Positions 21,285 through 32,714 are shown, counted from the first letter of the stretch. The stretch is DNA of 64,000 nt from Euryodendron excelsum (GCA_033060915.1 CM065377.1:58732183-58796182), one strand, 5' to 3'. Notes: generated by a model from the sequence alone, not told the origin. Made by a program: numbers and translations.

Positions 21285-22590
21285 CTCCACCATCTACTCA
21301 TCATCTATAGCATCATCATCGTCGTCGTTGTCATCCTCGTCATCATGCTTCTTCTGTCCTGACACGTGCTCGAGGATTTCCTCCATCAATGTTGACTAAC
21401 GATGCATAATAGTCAACTGGTCCTTCTAAACTGTCTTCACCCTTGTTATCCTCTCGACCGTACCTGCCTAAAACTCCCTGCACTCTTTTACATGAGCCTC
21501 CCACACCTCTTTCGACAATGAAAACTCCCCCTCTAGAGCCATTTGCCTAGCATATTGCCCCTTAGATCGAGAAATAGTCCTAAGGGTGATTTTACTCTTA
21601 GATTTTTCTTAGATGACATTGTTAGGGATTTTAACTTTGGATACCCGAAACAACTTAGTCAAAAGGCAACCATGTGGGATACTGACCAGAGGTGATGGGT
21701 TAGTGTATAGGGTGTACAGGTGCATTAACATATAACGAGGCAAATTAATAGTTAGGCCTGTCCCAATACCTATAACAATTGAGCTCGCATCAATGAAATC
21801 TCGGCTAAACAGGACAATGGTAAGAGGTTGTGACAGGACTAGATAAACATGGGCAAGTATTTCTCATTCAAAAACTTCTTCTTGGTTTGGGTCTCTCCGG
21901 CTGTCGGTGTTCTAGGTTTAAGCACCTCATTATAAATAGTCTCAGTTGCCTCCGGTCCAATTCCTGGCCAAGAGAACTAAGCATTCTTTATCCTCAGGAT
22001 GCCATAATGTTGGACAAAGGTGCTTGGAGTGAGAACTACTGGGGTCCTTCTAACCCAAGACTTCAAATGCTCTTGACCTGGGGTATCTTCGGCCTTATGA
22101 ATGTTGGCCATGAATTCCCCACACAAGGTAATGATAGCTACCCCCAAGTATTCGGCAAACTTCCCCCAGCCCCTTCTCTCAAACTCCCAGGCCCAATTAA
22201 AGGGTGGTCCTCTGAAACTCTCAGTCAATGGGTTGCTCAACAGTCACCCCTCATTTTGTAAAGACTATTTGGTAGAACTACTCAGCTTGGAAGGTTTTGA
22301 AATGGGTTTGGTCAAAGGTTTGGGACTAGGTTTGGGTTGCAATAACAGTCAAGTGACGGGTTTTAACCTCTAATGGGGTAGGCATATGGCTAGATTCCTG
22401 TGGTGGGGTGGCACTCGAAGTTGGTGACACTTTAGTGACACCCTTTGAAGTTTTAGTGACTTTTTTTTGGTTTCATGATTGTTCAACTTCCTAGAATCCA
22501 CCCAACTTCAAAATTCAACAAATTCCGACAAGCTAGCACTCTCACTCTGCAAATCACCACCCTCTTCATCATTCAACCTAATAACAACAC
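21285..22590 (-). pseudogene. Third ORF of an older Athila-like element, decayed
   Basis: On the - strand one frame gives FNWAWEFERRGWGKFAEYLG, then CGEFMANIHKAED and SWVRRTPVVLTPSTFVQHYG. Later come LTINLPRYMLMHLYTLY and a charged region (YARQMALEGEFSLSKEVWEA). It ends in an acidic tail of Asp and Glu (about 21290-21345). This is the same putative plant transposon protein family as 10720-12051 but clearly diverged. The upstream part is Ser/Thr/Pro-rich. Stops such as TAG after KNA and FI interrupt it. Gag and pol of this element are not in the window. Confidence 0.75.
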
Positions 22591-23316
22591 AAAAACAAAC
22601 AAATAACCACAATAAATAGTGTAAGAGCAAAATCAATCGGTAAAAACATGAAGAATGCGATGAGAGGTTGAAAAATACTTAGTTCTAGATTAAGAATCTG
22701 GCAAGAATCACCCACAAACACGTAGAAGATGATGATCCCCCACTTTCTCTTTCTACAATTTGCCCTCTTTCTCTCTCTAGAAGTTCGAAGTTAAAAAGCG
22801 AGGAAATGAAAAGAAACGATTTGGCAGTACTTTAAGTGCCTAGGGCTTAGTCTTTCGGACGGCACTGTTAGTGCATCTTTTATCATTCGAACGATGGTCT
22901 CACTCAGCGGGTGTTTGACTTGGCTACCGCTTTGACTAGGGTAGACGTTCGGACGATAATTTCCATGTATTTTTGGTCGTTTGAACGTTGAATGGGTCTC
23001 AAGGGTCATCAAATGACATTCGAATGACGAGTTCAATACTTCAAAGGCCATATTTTCCTCTGCATTGAACGTCCGAAAAGCATCTGAACGACTAGTGTAG
23101 AGTACCTGAATTTTAAAAAAATTTTATAATTTTTTAGTCATATGAGTATAACACCTTATGAACCATTCCCCTCGTCCTACCAAACTTGAAATGTGCAATG
23201 ACCCCAGTGTACTAAGAATGAACCACCATTAAAGCATGAATGTTATGAGAGATTAAGGATCCAAAATAACAATAACAGTATAAAATACTAAGAACACAAA
23301 CCAAAAAGTATGACTC
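22591..23316 (-). mobile_element. Older Athila-like element, region upstream of its third ORF
   Basis: Noncoding. Contains a CTTTCTCT-rich tract (22740-22785) and a cluster of TTCGAA-type quasi-palindromes (22845-23095). It continues at 28758 after removal of solo LTR C. Confidence 0.6.
22845..23095. repeat. Cluster of TTCGAAC-like quasi-palindromes
   Basis: Seven variants of one core: TTTCGGACGG, ATTCGAACGAT, CGTTCGGACGAT, CGTTTGAACGTTG, CATTCGAATGACG, CGTCCGAAAAG and TCTGAACGAC. Confidence 0.7.
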
Positions 23317-23514
23317 CAAATTGTAAGCACCCCATTTTTGACTGCTTGGCAGTCTACACTCCGTCCAGACTTGTTTTCAAGTTATTTTGGGCATATTCCT
23401 ATCGAATCCAATTCTCTAGGTCCAAATTTCGTCTTTCCATCGCTTCGTGGGCCTATTAGGCCCAAATAAAGGCAAAATGACCAAAATGCCCTTAGGGGCA
23501 TTGTCCTTTCCTTT

Positions 23515-24210
23515 CCAATTCCAATCCTTCTCTCGAGACAGTTTATTCCTTTAGACGGTTCCAATCCAGGCGCGTCTCTTCGGAGACGGTAAGACCCCTT
23601 TCCAATCCCACTCTTGAGACAGTTTATTCCTCGAGACGGTTCCAATTCAAGCACGTCTCTTCGGAGACAATAAGACCCTTTTCCAATCCCACTCTCGAGA
23701 CAGTTTATTCCTTGAGACGGTTCCAATTCAGGCACGTCTCTTCGGAGACGATAAGTCCCCTTTCCAATTCCACTCTCGAGACAGTTTATTCCTTGAGACG
23801 GCTTCAACTCAGGCACGTCTCTTCGGAGACTATAAGACCCCTTTCCAATCCCACTCTCGATACAGTTTATTCCTCGAGACGGTTCCAATCCAGGCACGTC
23901 TCTTCGGAGACGATAAGTCCCCTTTCCAATCCCACTCTCGAGACAGTTTATTCCTCAAGGCGGCTTCAACTCAGGCACGTCTCTTCGGAGACGGTAAGAC
24001 CCCTTTCCAATCCCACTCTTGAGACAGTTTATTCCTCGAGACGGTTCCAATCCAGGCACGTCTCTTCGGAGACGATAAGTCCCTTTTCCAATCCCACTCT
24101 CGAGACAGTTTATTTCTTAAGACGGTTCCAATCCAGGCACGTCTCTTCGGAGATGGTAAGTCCCCTTTTCAATCCCTCTCTCGAGACAGTTTATTCCTCG
24201 AGATGGTCTG
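23515..24210 (+). repeat. 81-bp minisatellite (LTR C)
   Basis: Eight or nine units with an exact 81-bp period (ACTCTCGAGA at 23691, 23772, 23853, 23934). Each has CTCGAGAC twice and a stem-loop CGTCTC-TTCG-GAGACG. Because 81 is divisible by three, long open frames appear on both strands; they are not genes. Confidence 0.95.
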
Positions 24211-24414
24211 AGTAGCGAAACTACTCACAAAACCGTTAGAGTAGCGGAAATACTCACAAATAGGTCAATATAGGGAATTGGCAACAAACCCCTGTGTCAC
24301 GATGACCGCCGTTAGAGTGGTAGAAACACTCAAAACTCAGGTCAACACCAGTGTTTGTTAACCCACTTTGGTGAAAAATGACCAAACTGTCCTTTGGACC
24401 TTTTCCGAGACTTT

Positions 24415-24940
24415 CCAGTCAAGATGACCATTTTGCCCCTAGGCATCCGAATGCCCTGGGAACCACACCGGCTCTGGGTATCAAATCGGTAATGTCCCAA
24501 GAATACTTTTTATAGTATTCTCAACCTTCCTTTACCTTTCTGGATCATTCCGAGTCAGTTCCGGCCAACCTGGTACAAAATGACCGTTTTGTCCCTAGAG
24601 GGCCGGTCTCCTTCTTCGACCACACCGGCTCTGGGTATCAAACCGGTAATGTCCCGAGAATACTTTTTATAGGGTTCTCAACCTCCTTTTACCTTTCTGG
24701 ATCATTCTGAGTCAGTTCCGACAAACCCGGTATAAAATGACCGTTTTGCCCCTAGTGGGCCGGTCTCCTTTTCCGACCACGTCGGCTCTGGGAATCAAAC
24801 CGGAAACCTCCGGGAACATTCTGAATAATGTTTCCAGATCCCAAGTCTTCTTCCGGGACAATCCGAGTTCGCCCCCGCAGCTTCCTAGTCCGATTGACCG
24901 TTTTGCCCCTAAGGGCCCGGTCAACCTTTCCGACACATCT
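24415..24940 (+). repeat. 157-bp tandem array (LTR C)
   Basis: Units marked by TTTTGCCCCTA near 24430, 24585, 24743 and 24900, with inverted repeats such as GAATAC-TTTTTATA-GTATTC between them. Confidence 0.8.
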
Positions 24941-25159
24941 TATCCTCACTTTTCAAGTCAAATACCTCCAGGACACTATTTTAAGTGTTCCTACTCCTTT
25001 CTGGGCTTCCGGGTCATTCCCGGCTCCTCTAAATCATTCCTGGACTTTCTAGAGTTACTCCTAGTGAAGCTAGGCTAAAAGTTGCATGGTAGTCACTAGT
25101 ATAGGCGCCCAAATCTAGTCAAAGATACGTTGCTTGCCGACTTATAAAGTTTCCTAACT

Positions 25160-25225
25160 GGCTGGCACCACTAGGAGTGGCGCCAAGAGCAATTTTGCCC
25201 TGGCGCCACTACAACAGGCGCCAGG
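25160..25225. promoter_or_regulatory. GGCGCC boxes upstream of the LTR C TATA box
   Basis: Repeated GTGGCGCCA and CTGGCGCCAC boxes, some forming inverted pairs around CACTAGGAGTG. They look like promoter-proximal protein-binding sites; E2F-type binding is a guess. Confidence 0.4.
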
Positions 25226-25238
25226 TTTGTCCAACCTC

Positions 25239-25246
25239 TATAAATA
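25239..25246 (+). promoter_or_regulatory. TATA box of LTR C
   Basis: TATAAATA followed by CAGAGC; AAACCCTA motifs follow at about 25330-25400. Confidence 0.65.
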
Positions 25247-26149
25247 CAGAGCTTCATTCAACGTGAAAAGGATCCGCAAATTCAAGCTAAAAATCATATA
25301 ATTCGATATACAGAGCTCGAGCACTCCCTAAACCCTAGCCTTCTTAGGTTCTCCAAACCCTAGCCTTCTTAGGTTCTCCAAACCCTAGCCACCATACACA
25401 AACCCTAGTCTCATATACACTCCTACACACCCCCATACGCTTATACACTAGCCTTCAACCATCCTTTGAAGACTTGAAGAGCTGCAATCCAAAGCTTGAA
25501 GACAACTCTCGAGGATTGAAGACAAAGATCAAGACAAAGATTGAAGACCGAAGACAGCCCGTCGGGCAAAATAAACAAGACATACGGTAGGCTCCCTATT
25601 TAAATTTTCGCACTTCCCCCCTCTCTCTTCTCTCTCCTAACCCACTTGGGTTTTCTCTATTTTAATCCCCCATCTCTTTCCCCCCCTTTCTTTGCATGCT
25701 TGAAACAAGGGGATTCCCGGTCCATGTGTAGGATTGGGCTATTGGAGAGTCACCGTGTCGGGGGCTTTCTTCTAGTCTAACCAAAGACCACGTGGGTCCG
25801 GCCCCCTTGATTATGTGGTGAAGCCTTAGCCTTGTATGTTCACGACCCCAAATTGCATTGTGCATATCATAGTCTTGCATCTTCCAAAATTCGTTTTCAA
25901 ACTCGTTTTCAAAATCATTTTCAAACTTGTTTTCAAAATTGCATCAAAATCTCTTTTTCAAAAACTTGTTTTCAAAACCACAATCCTAGGGTGATTCTTG
26001 CATTTCCATGGCCAGGGTTGCTTTAGGAAAGTGTTACATTAAAAGTGATCAATATGGTCCATATTTTCAAATCTTATTGTTTTCCAAAACCGCTTTCCTA
26101 AAGTGGTTCTAGCCCTCTTATGGTTAGAATTGCTTTAGGAAAGTGAGAT

Positions 26150-27900
26150 GTTTTTATACCTTCTAAAAACTCTCTTTTCAAAAAATCCCTCTTCCTAAAA
26201 ATCTCTTTCTCAACATACTTTCCAAAAACTTTCCTCTCCAAAATTGTTTTCAAAAACTCTCTCCTAAAATCTATTTTTCAAAACTCCCCTTTTCAACTCC
26301 TTTCCAAAATCCTCTCCCCAAAATCCACTTTCTAAAAACGTTCCCCAAAAATCTTTCCAAAAACTCTCTTCAACAATCTTCAATAAAAAACCTTCCTAGA
26401 AAAACTCTTTCCAAAAATCTTTCCAAAAACTTTCTTTTCAAAATCTTTCCTCTAGAAATTCCTCCCTAGGATTCCCTTCTAGAAAACCTTCGTTTCCAAA
26501 AACGTGCTTTCCAAAAACCCATTCCTTGGAGCCCAAGTCAAGCCCTAGAACCCATAATTAGGAAACCCTAATTTTCTTCCCAAAAATATGATTTTCAAAC
26601 TTTGCCCCAAACCTAGGTTTCCAAAACCTCTTGTTTTCACATCCAAACGATACACGTTTCCAAAACCTATTTTCTACGTTGAAACTATAATTTTTCAAAA
26701 CTAAGGTTTCTAGAATCTCCCTTTCCAAATCCTTCCCAAATCCAATCTCCCCGTTTAGGAAACTAGATCTCGTCCTCCGTTTTTGGAAACAAAAATCAAA
26801 TCTTTTCTTTTAGAAACCAAATCCAATCCCTTCCTAATCTAAACTTTTCTTAATTCAATACCTTCCTAAACCATAAGTTTCCTAAACCTAAACTCTAAAT
26901 CTTTCTTTAAATTTCAAAATCCAACTCTTTCCTAATTCGAATCTTTCCTAAACTTCCACTTTCCTAAACCTTAAGTTTGCAAGACTTGAACATAAAAATC
27001 TTTCCTAAATTTTAAAACTCAACTTTCAAATCTTTCCTAATTCAACCATTTCCTAATTCTACCATCTTTTCAAATCTTAACTTTTCAAACCAAAGTTTTG
27101 AAACCCAAACCTTTCCTAATTTCAAGATTTTCTAAAATTCAAAATCTAAAACTTTCTAAATCTTAAACTTTCTAAATGTCAAATCTTTCTAAAATTCTAA
27201 GTTTTCTAAATTCAAAACTTTCTTAAGTTAAATCTTTCTAAACCTAAATCTTTTCAAATTCTAAAATTTCCAAAACTTCAAAATCTTTTCAAATAAAAAA
27301 CTTTTCTAAACTCAAAACTTTCTTAATTTAAGACTTTCTTAAGTTGAAACTTTCTTAATTTAAACATTTCCTAAACTGAAAACTTTCCTTTTTCAAACCT
27401 TTCCCAAAACGAAACTTTCTTATTTTCAAAACTTCCTTGTTTTCAAAACTTTTCAAATTCAAAACTTTCCTTTTTCAAACATTCCAAAATTCAAAACTTT
27501 CTTAATTTGAAATTTTCCAAATTCTAATCCTTTCTTAAACGAAACTTTTCCTAATTCAAAACATTTCTAAATTCAATACTTTCCTAATTCAAAACCTTCC
27601 TAATTTGAAACTTTCCAAAAATGAAACTTTCCTAATTCGAGACTTTCCTAAATCGAACCTTTCCTAATTCGAACATCTCCTAAAATCTAACCTTTCCAAA
27701 TCTTCCAAGCCAAGTCAAATCTTTCCTAAGTCTCTTCTCTTTCCTAAGTTTGGGTTTTCTCAAACCTTCTCTTTTTCAAAACAAGTCCAAATCTATCTCT
27801 TCAAATCAAAGTTCGATCTTCTCAATTTCAATTTCCAATCTCCTTTTCTAATCTCAAATCAAATCCAATTTCCAATTCAATCTCTCTCTTCAAATCAATC
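26150..27900 (+). repeat. G-poor, pyrimidine-rich leader tract (LTR C)
   Basis: About 1.75 kb of degenerate TTTCCTAA, CAAAACTTTC and TTCCAAAA motifs. Almost no G on the sense strand. No gene is seen. Confidence 0.85.
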
Positions 27901-27904
27901 TATT

Positions 27905-27990
27905 TTCAATCGGACTCCGGTCCGAACTACAACTGACCTGATTCCCCCAAAGGGATACGTAGGCAACCTTCATAGGTGCGGTCACAACAC
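27905..27990 (+). other. Conserved island 1 of the giant LTR
   Basis: GGACTCCGGTCCGAACTAC, ACTGACCTGATTCC, then GGATACGTAGGCAACC and GTGCGGTCACAAC. Corresponding blocks occur at 3620-3690, 35235-35310, 39915-39990, 44505-44590 and 51150-51235. A weaker form is at 56690-56760 in LTR H. It stands out because the surrounding tract is poorly conserved. Confidence 0.7.
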
Positions 27991-28752
27991 TTTTCAAACT
28001 TTCAATTCCACCCTCATGGGTGCGGTTTCCAAATCTCAAATTCCAATCTACTTTCAAAATTTCAATTTCAAAATTTCTATTTTCAAATTTCTACTTTCAA
28101 TTTTCAAACTTTTCAATTTCAATTCCATTTCTTCAAATCTATTTTCAAATCAAATCAATTTCTTTTCAAATCAATTTCTATTTTCCAATTCTCTTAACTT
28201 GCACTTGCATATCATGCATCATGATAGTTCCTTTTCAAACATTGTTTCTCAAAGTGGGTAGGATTGAACCATTAGTTAGTTAAAGACTCTCATAGGTGAA
28301 TCTAGGGTAGATTGACATGTAGGTACCGAAAGGGCGGGGTAGGGTGATAGCTTAGTGCGTCTTCCCTACACGTAACCAACCTCCGAACCTAGATCACTGA
28401 TTTCAAAGACCAAAAGGAGTTATTTTTCTAAAAAGAGCTAAATATTTTCTAAAGGTTGCCAAACAATCCATTTTCCTAAAAAAACCCTCTCTTGAGGATG
28501 TTTTTCAAAATCGTTTTCCAAAATCCCTAAGTGTAGTCTTCGGATTATTCTTAATTTTTAGGTGACCTAACTCACCTTAATCAAGTTAGGTGGCGACTCC
28601 GAATCTTTTTCAAAAGCTCTTTATTCAATTCAATTTTTCAATTCAAACCTAGTCGCACTCATTCTTCTAGGAGGGTGAGTTCTAACGAGAGAGTACAACA
28701 TTTTTCCCGCTTGTGTGAGTATTCCTCGAGTGCGAAAAATCTGGGCGCGACA

Positions 28753-29019
28753 CAAATCACAAAGTGAAAATCTCAAAAAACAAAGACCAGAAAAAAAAAA
28801 ACTGGTTCCTAATGCATTAGAGACATAGGAAATAACTAACAGTCCAGTCTACGTTGGAGCATGAGTCTTCAACAAAATGATCTCGGCCTTCAAATCTTGG
28901 ATTTAAGAGTGCAAGTCTTCAAGAGACAGAGACGGGGTGGCAGCTGCCGATGGAGTACTCAGCAATAAAGGTTGCTCAAAGGAAATATCCAACCCAGATA
29001 TCGGTTTACCAGAGTTTTG
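28753..29019 (-). mobile_element. Older Athila-like element, continued
   Basis: The right side of the solo LTR C insertion. In element sense a short stretch encodes LHS, a stop, then IQDLKAEIILLKTHAPT, which looks like a coiled coil. This is the interval between pol and the third ORF. The boundary with the giant-LTR remnant to its right is approximate. Confidence 0.45.
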
Positions 29020-29315
29020 AATCGTGTCTCAAGGTACAGTAGGAACTCGAGTGGCTTTTAGTGGCGTGTTGAGTATGCCTAACTGTTTAATAACACTTTG
29101 GAAATGTGGACTTACCATCAAGGATTTTGAACTTTCTCAAGGCGTGCCTGGGGGCCTAGGGGGTAGATTTGGTTATTCGGCCCAGTGGGCTCGAGAGGCA
29201 GTTGATTGATTGAATAGGGGTCTGAAAGTTGATTTGGGCTTGAATGTGCCTATGGAGTTTTGTAAGGGAGTTCCATCAGGCCAGAGGTTGTCGAGCGAGC
29301 AAAAATAGGGTGCTT
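29020..29315 (-). mobile_element. Truncated giant LTR (3' LTR of the oldest element)
   Basis: The right end, read on -, is TGTAAGCACCCTATTTTTGC and continues for about 290 bp of diverged U3-like sequence before meeting Athila-like sequence. It would be the 3' LTR partner of LTR H, since the internal region between them has no other partner. The left breakpoint is uncertain. Confidence 0.5.
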
Positions 29316-29544
29316 ACAGCTACCGCTCTTTTTCTGTCTTTGCTTGTCAAAGACGAAAAATGAAAAGGAAGGATCCCATATTGACTGCGAGGCAATCAGA
29401 GGGACCGAATTTGGAAATTTTTTTTTTTTGGAGAGTAAGGTATCTCGAACCGATATTCTGTCTGATGGAATAGTACTTCTATGGGGATGTTAGGTTGATG
29501 TCTGGAAACTGATTCTTCTTGAACTGATGCTCCGTTTGGCAGAA

Positions 29545-30540
29545 TGTTGTTCCTTTGTGGAGGTTCAAGGTTGATATCTGCTTTTGAAGGAGAAAGCTTG
29601 AAAACCCAATCTACTTTTTCGGAGGAAACTTGGAAACCCAATTTGCTTTTTCAAAGGAAACTTGAAAACCCAATCTGCTTTTTGGAGCAAGCTCGGAAAC
29701 CTAATCTGCTTTTGACGGAGAAAGCTTGGAAACCCAATCTGCTTTTTTTGGAGAAAGCTCTGAAACCCAATTTGCTTTTTCGGAGGAAACTTTAAAACCT
29801 AATCTGCTTTTTCAGAGGAAGCTTGGAAACCCAATTTGCTTTTTCAGAGGAAGCTCTAAAACCCAATCTATTTTTTTTGTAAGAAGCTATGAAAGCCAAT
29901 CTCCTTTTTCGGGGGAAGCTCTGAAACCCAATCTGCTTTTTCAGAGAACTTTTGAAACGTAATCTACTTTTTCAGAGGAAGTTCGAAAACCTGTTTTGCT
30001 TTTTCAGAGGAAGCTCAGAAACCTGATCTGCTTTTTTGGAGGAAGCTCTAAAACCCAATCTGCTTTTTCGGGGAAAGCTCTGAAACCCAATCTGCTTTTT
30101 CGAAGGAAGCACGAAATCCCGATCAGCTTTTTCAAAGGACGCTCTGAAACCCAATCTATTTTTTCAGGAGAAGCTTTGAAGCTCAATCTGCTTTTTCAGA
30201 GGAAGCTCTGAAATCCAATTTGCTTTTTCGGGGGAAGCTCTGAAACCCGATCTACTTTTTTGGAGGAAGCTCGAAAACCCGATCTGTTTTTTCAAAGGAA
30301 GCTTTGAAACCCAATCTGTTTTTTTGGAGAAAGCTCTGAAACCTAATTTTCTTTTTCAGGGGAAGCTTTGAAACCCGATTTGATTTTTCGGAGGAAGCTT
30401 TAAAACCCAATCTGCTTTTTCAGGGGAAGCTCTGAAACCCGTTCTGCTTTTTTGGAGGAAGCTCCGAAACCTAATCTGCTTTTTTGAAGGAACCTTTGAA
30501 ATACGATCTGCTTTTTCGGAGGAAGCTCGAAAACCCGTTC
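29545..30540. repeat. 32-bp minisatellite
   Basis: About 30 units of 32 bp (core GAAGCTCTGAAACCCAATCT then GCTTTTTCGGAG) with 10-25 percent variation. Open frames on both strands across it follow from the repetition. Confidence 0.9.
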
Positions 30541-31214
30541 TTTGCTGATATAAGGGATTTGCTTGTAGTTCTTTTATCTTGAATGTTGGAGAAGATGACA
30601 TTTGCTGCTTCTTGGATTGAGATTTTTAGAGAGTAATGTTCCTTTAATGTGTTGATTGTTGACTTTTGCCTCTGACTGGCATAGCAGAATTCTGGGTAAG
30701 GTGCTTCCTTGGGTTCTTGAATTTGGTTTTGGAGGGGGTGAGGTCTCTTTTTGAAAGGTTTGAGGTAGTTAGAAGGTTGAACATTTATAGGTCAGTTTTT
30801 CTTGAATGGATCAATTGGCTTGCAATTGAATGGGAGATGTAGGGTGGGTCGTTGCCGCAGTTTTTACGATTTAAAGAGGTCGAGTCAGGCTGACATTAAT
30901 TGGGGTGGTCGAGGGTGGGACGTTGCCTTATTCTCTGTGGGTTTGAAAAAGGCTGGATTAGGCTGTTCATGGTTAATTGGGGAGGTCGAGGGTGACTTAG
31001 TGCCCCATTCTCTGTTTCTTGTTGTTTATGGGTGACAATTCGAGTTTTCTGGTGTGTACGCCATTTCTTTTGTAGAGCGCTTGGATTTTGGCCGATAGAC
31101 CTTTCGAGATGTTGTGCTTCTGCTTCGGAACACCTTTTCTTTTGTAATCACCTGAACATTTGTTAATGTATTTTGTTAGACATGTCATTTGGTATATACT
31201 GTATAAGTTCACCA

Positions 31215-31975
31215 CAGGTTAAAATGAATGCACAGGTTGATACATAAGGAAATGAATACATGTCATACTTTTTGATGAATGCGTAAGGATAGAATTAAAT
31301 GTATGTCATGTTTTTTGATGGATGTTCATGCAGGGATGGAATTGAATGTATGTCATGCTTTTTGACGAACGCATAAAGATGGATTTTGAATGCATGTCAT
31401 ACTTTTTAATGAATGCACATACATGAATGCATATAATATTTTTTGATGAATGCATAGAGATGAATTTTGAATGTATGTCGTACTTTTTGATGAATGTATA
31501 TACATAAATGAAATTGAATGCATATCATACTTTTTAATGAATGTATAGAGATAGATTTTGAATGCATGCCATATTTTTTGATAAATCAACGTAAATGAAA
31601 TTGAATGCATATCATACTTTTTGATGAATGTATAGAGATGGATTTTGAATGCATGTCATACTTTTTGATGAATGCACGTAAATGAAATTGAATACATATC
31701 ATACTTTTTGATGAATGTATAGAGATGGATTTTGAATGCATGTCATACTTTTTGATGAATGCACGTAAATGAAATTGAATACATATCATACTTTTTGATG
31801 AATGTATAGAGGTGGATTTTGAATGCATGTCACACTTTTTAATGAATGTACATACATGAATGGAACTGAATACATATCATACTTTTTGATGAATGCATCC
31901 ACAAAAATGGAATTGAATGCACGTCATACTTTTTGATGAATGCACATATAAGAATGGAATTGAATGCATGTCATG
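31215..31975. repeat. 43/44-bp minisatellite with an 87-bp higher-order unit
   Basis: About 17 copies of a CATACTTTTTGATGAATG core. In the middle (about 31590-31830) two versions alternate strictly: one ends CACGTAAATGAAATT, the other TATAGAGATGGATTTT. This gives a dimeric 87-bp repeat. Confidence 0.9.
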
Positions 31976-32714
31976 CAGGTTGATACAGGTATGGCAATGA
32001 GTGCACAGGTTTTATACATGGAATCAAATTTAATGTATGCCCCAAGGTTTGTGTTCAGCTGTTGGAGTTATGTCTCAGAATTAGGCAATCTTTTAAACTT
32101 TTGTTCTTCTTTTGGGATTCCCCTTTCTAATTTCGCCTTTTTCTTGTAAGGGTGTGATAGCACTTGCACCATTCTCAGAGATTCGATCCATTGACTCGTT
32201 TTTCCTTTCTCTATTTTGCTGAAAAAGAAAACTTCTCTAATTGGACCTCTTGAGTGACAGCTGATATTGTTCTTTGGCAAAACAACTTGTAGCTTCCTTT
32301 CTCAATCATAGAAGACTTTACTTGGGATTGTAATGTAGGCCAATTTTAAGGGTTATAAGAAATGAAGAGATACATAGGCCCAAATCTTTATATTTACCGG
32401 GGGTTGTATGAACTAGAACCACATTTTGCAAGAAATGAGTTTTACCCCTGTATTTACCATTCCTTTTAGGCATATTTTACCCCTAAAAAATTTTTCTTGA
32501 TCTAAGAGGACTTCAATTTGGACCGTAATATGGGTCAGGTGATGGGGTATTTGAAAGAAAGGATAAAGGCTCAAAACCTATTATATTTGCTAGGCTCGTG
32601 AAGACCCATGATCGCCTTTGGCAAGTGGCTCCTACCTTTGTCGTTATTATGGACTTTTCTCTTTGTCGGGAAGCTTGCTTCTGTTTTGTTCTTCTGTTGT
32701 AGTCTTGGATGACT

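Larger units (their letters stand above)
23322..28752 (+). mobile_element. Giant solo LTR copy C, CAAAT target duplication
   Basis: A complete 5,431-bp LTR on the + strand, TGTAAGCACCCC to GGGCGCGACA, flanked by CAAAT at 23317-23321 and 28753-28757. With one LTR, no internal region and a perfect duplication, it is a solo LTR left by LTR-LTR recombination. It splits the older Athila-like element. Contents in order: 81-bp array, a few 29-bp units, 157-bp array, GGCGCC boxes, TATA at 25239, AAACCCTA boxes, CT-rich leader, G-poor tract, two conserved islands, end. Confidence 0.95.

Noticed and set aside
23382..24215. Long open frames of about 170 codons on both strands
   Set aside because: They arise because the 81-bp repeat is divisible by three and has no stop in those frames. 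Both strands are equally open and the peptide is a bare 27-residue repeat in noncoding U3.
29396..30601. Several 60-80 codon frames on both strands
   Set aside because: Products of the 32-bp repeat read through all frames.
31353..31828. Histidine/isoleucine-rich repeat peptides on the - strand
   Set aside because: Translation of the 87-bp dimer minisatellite; no independent evidence of coding.
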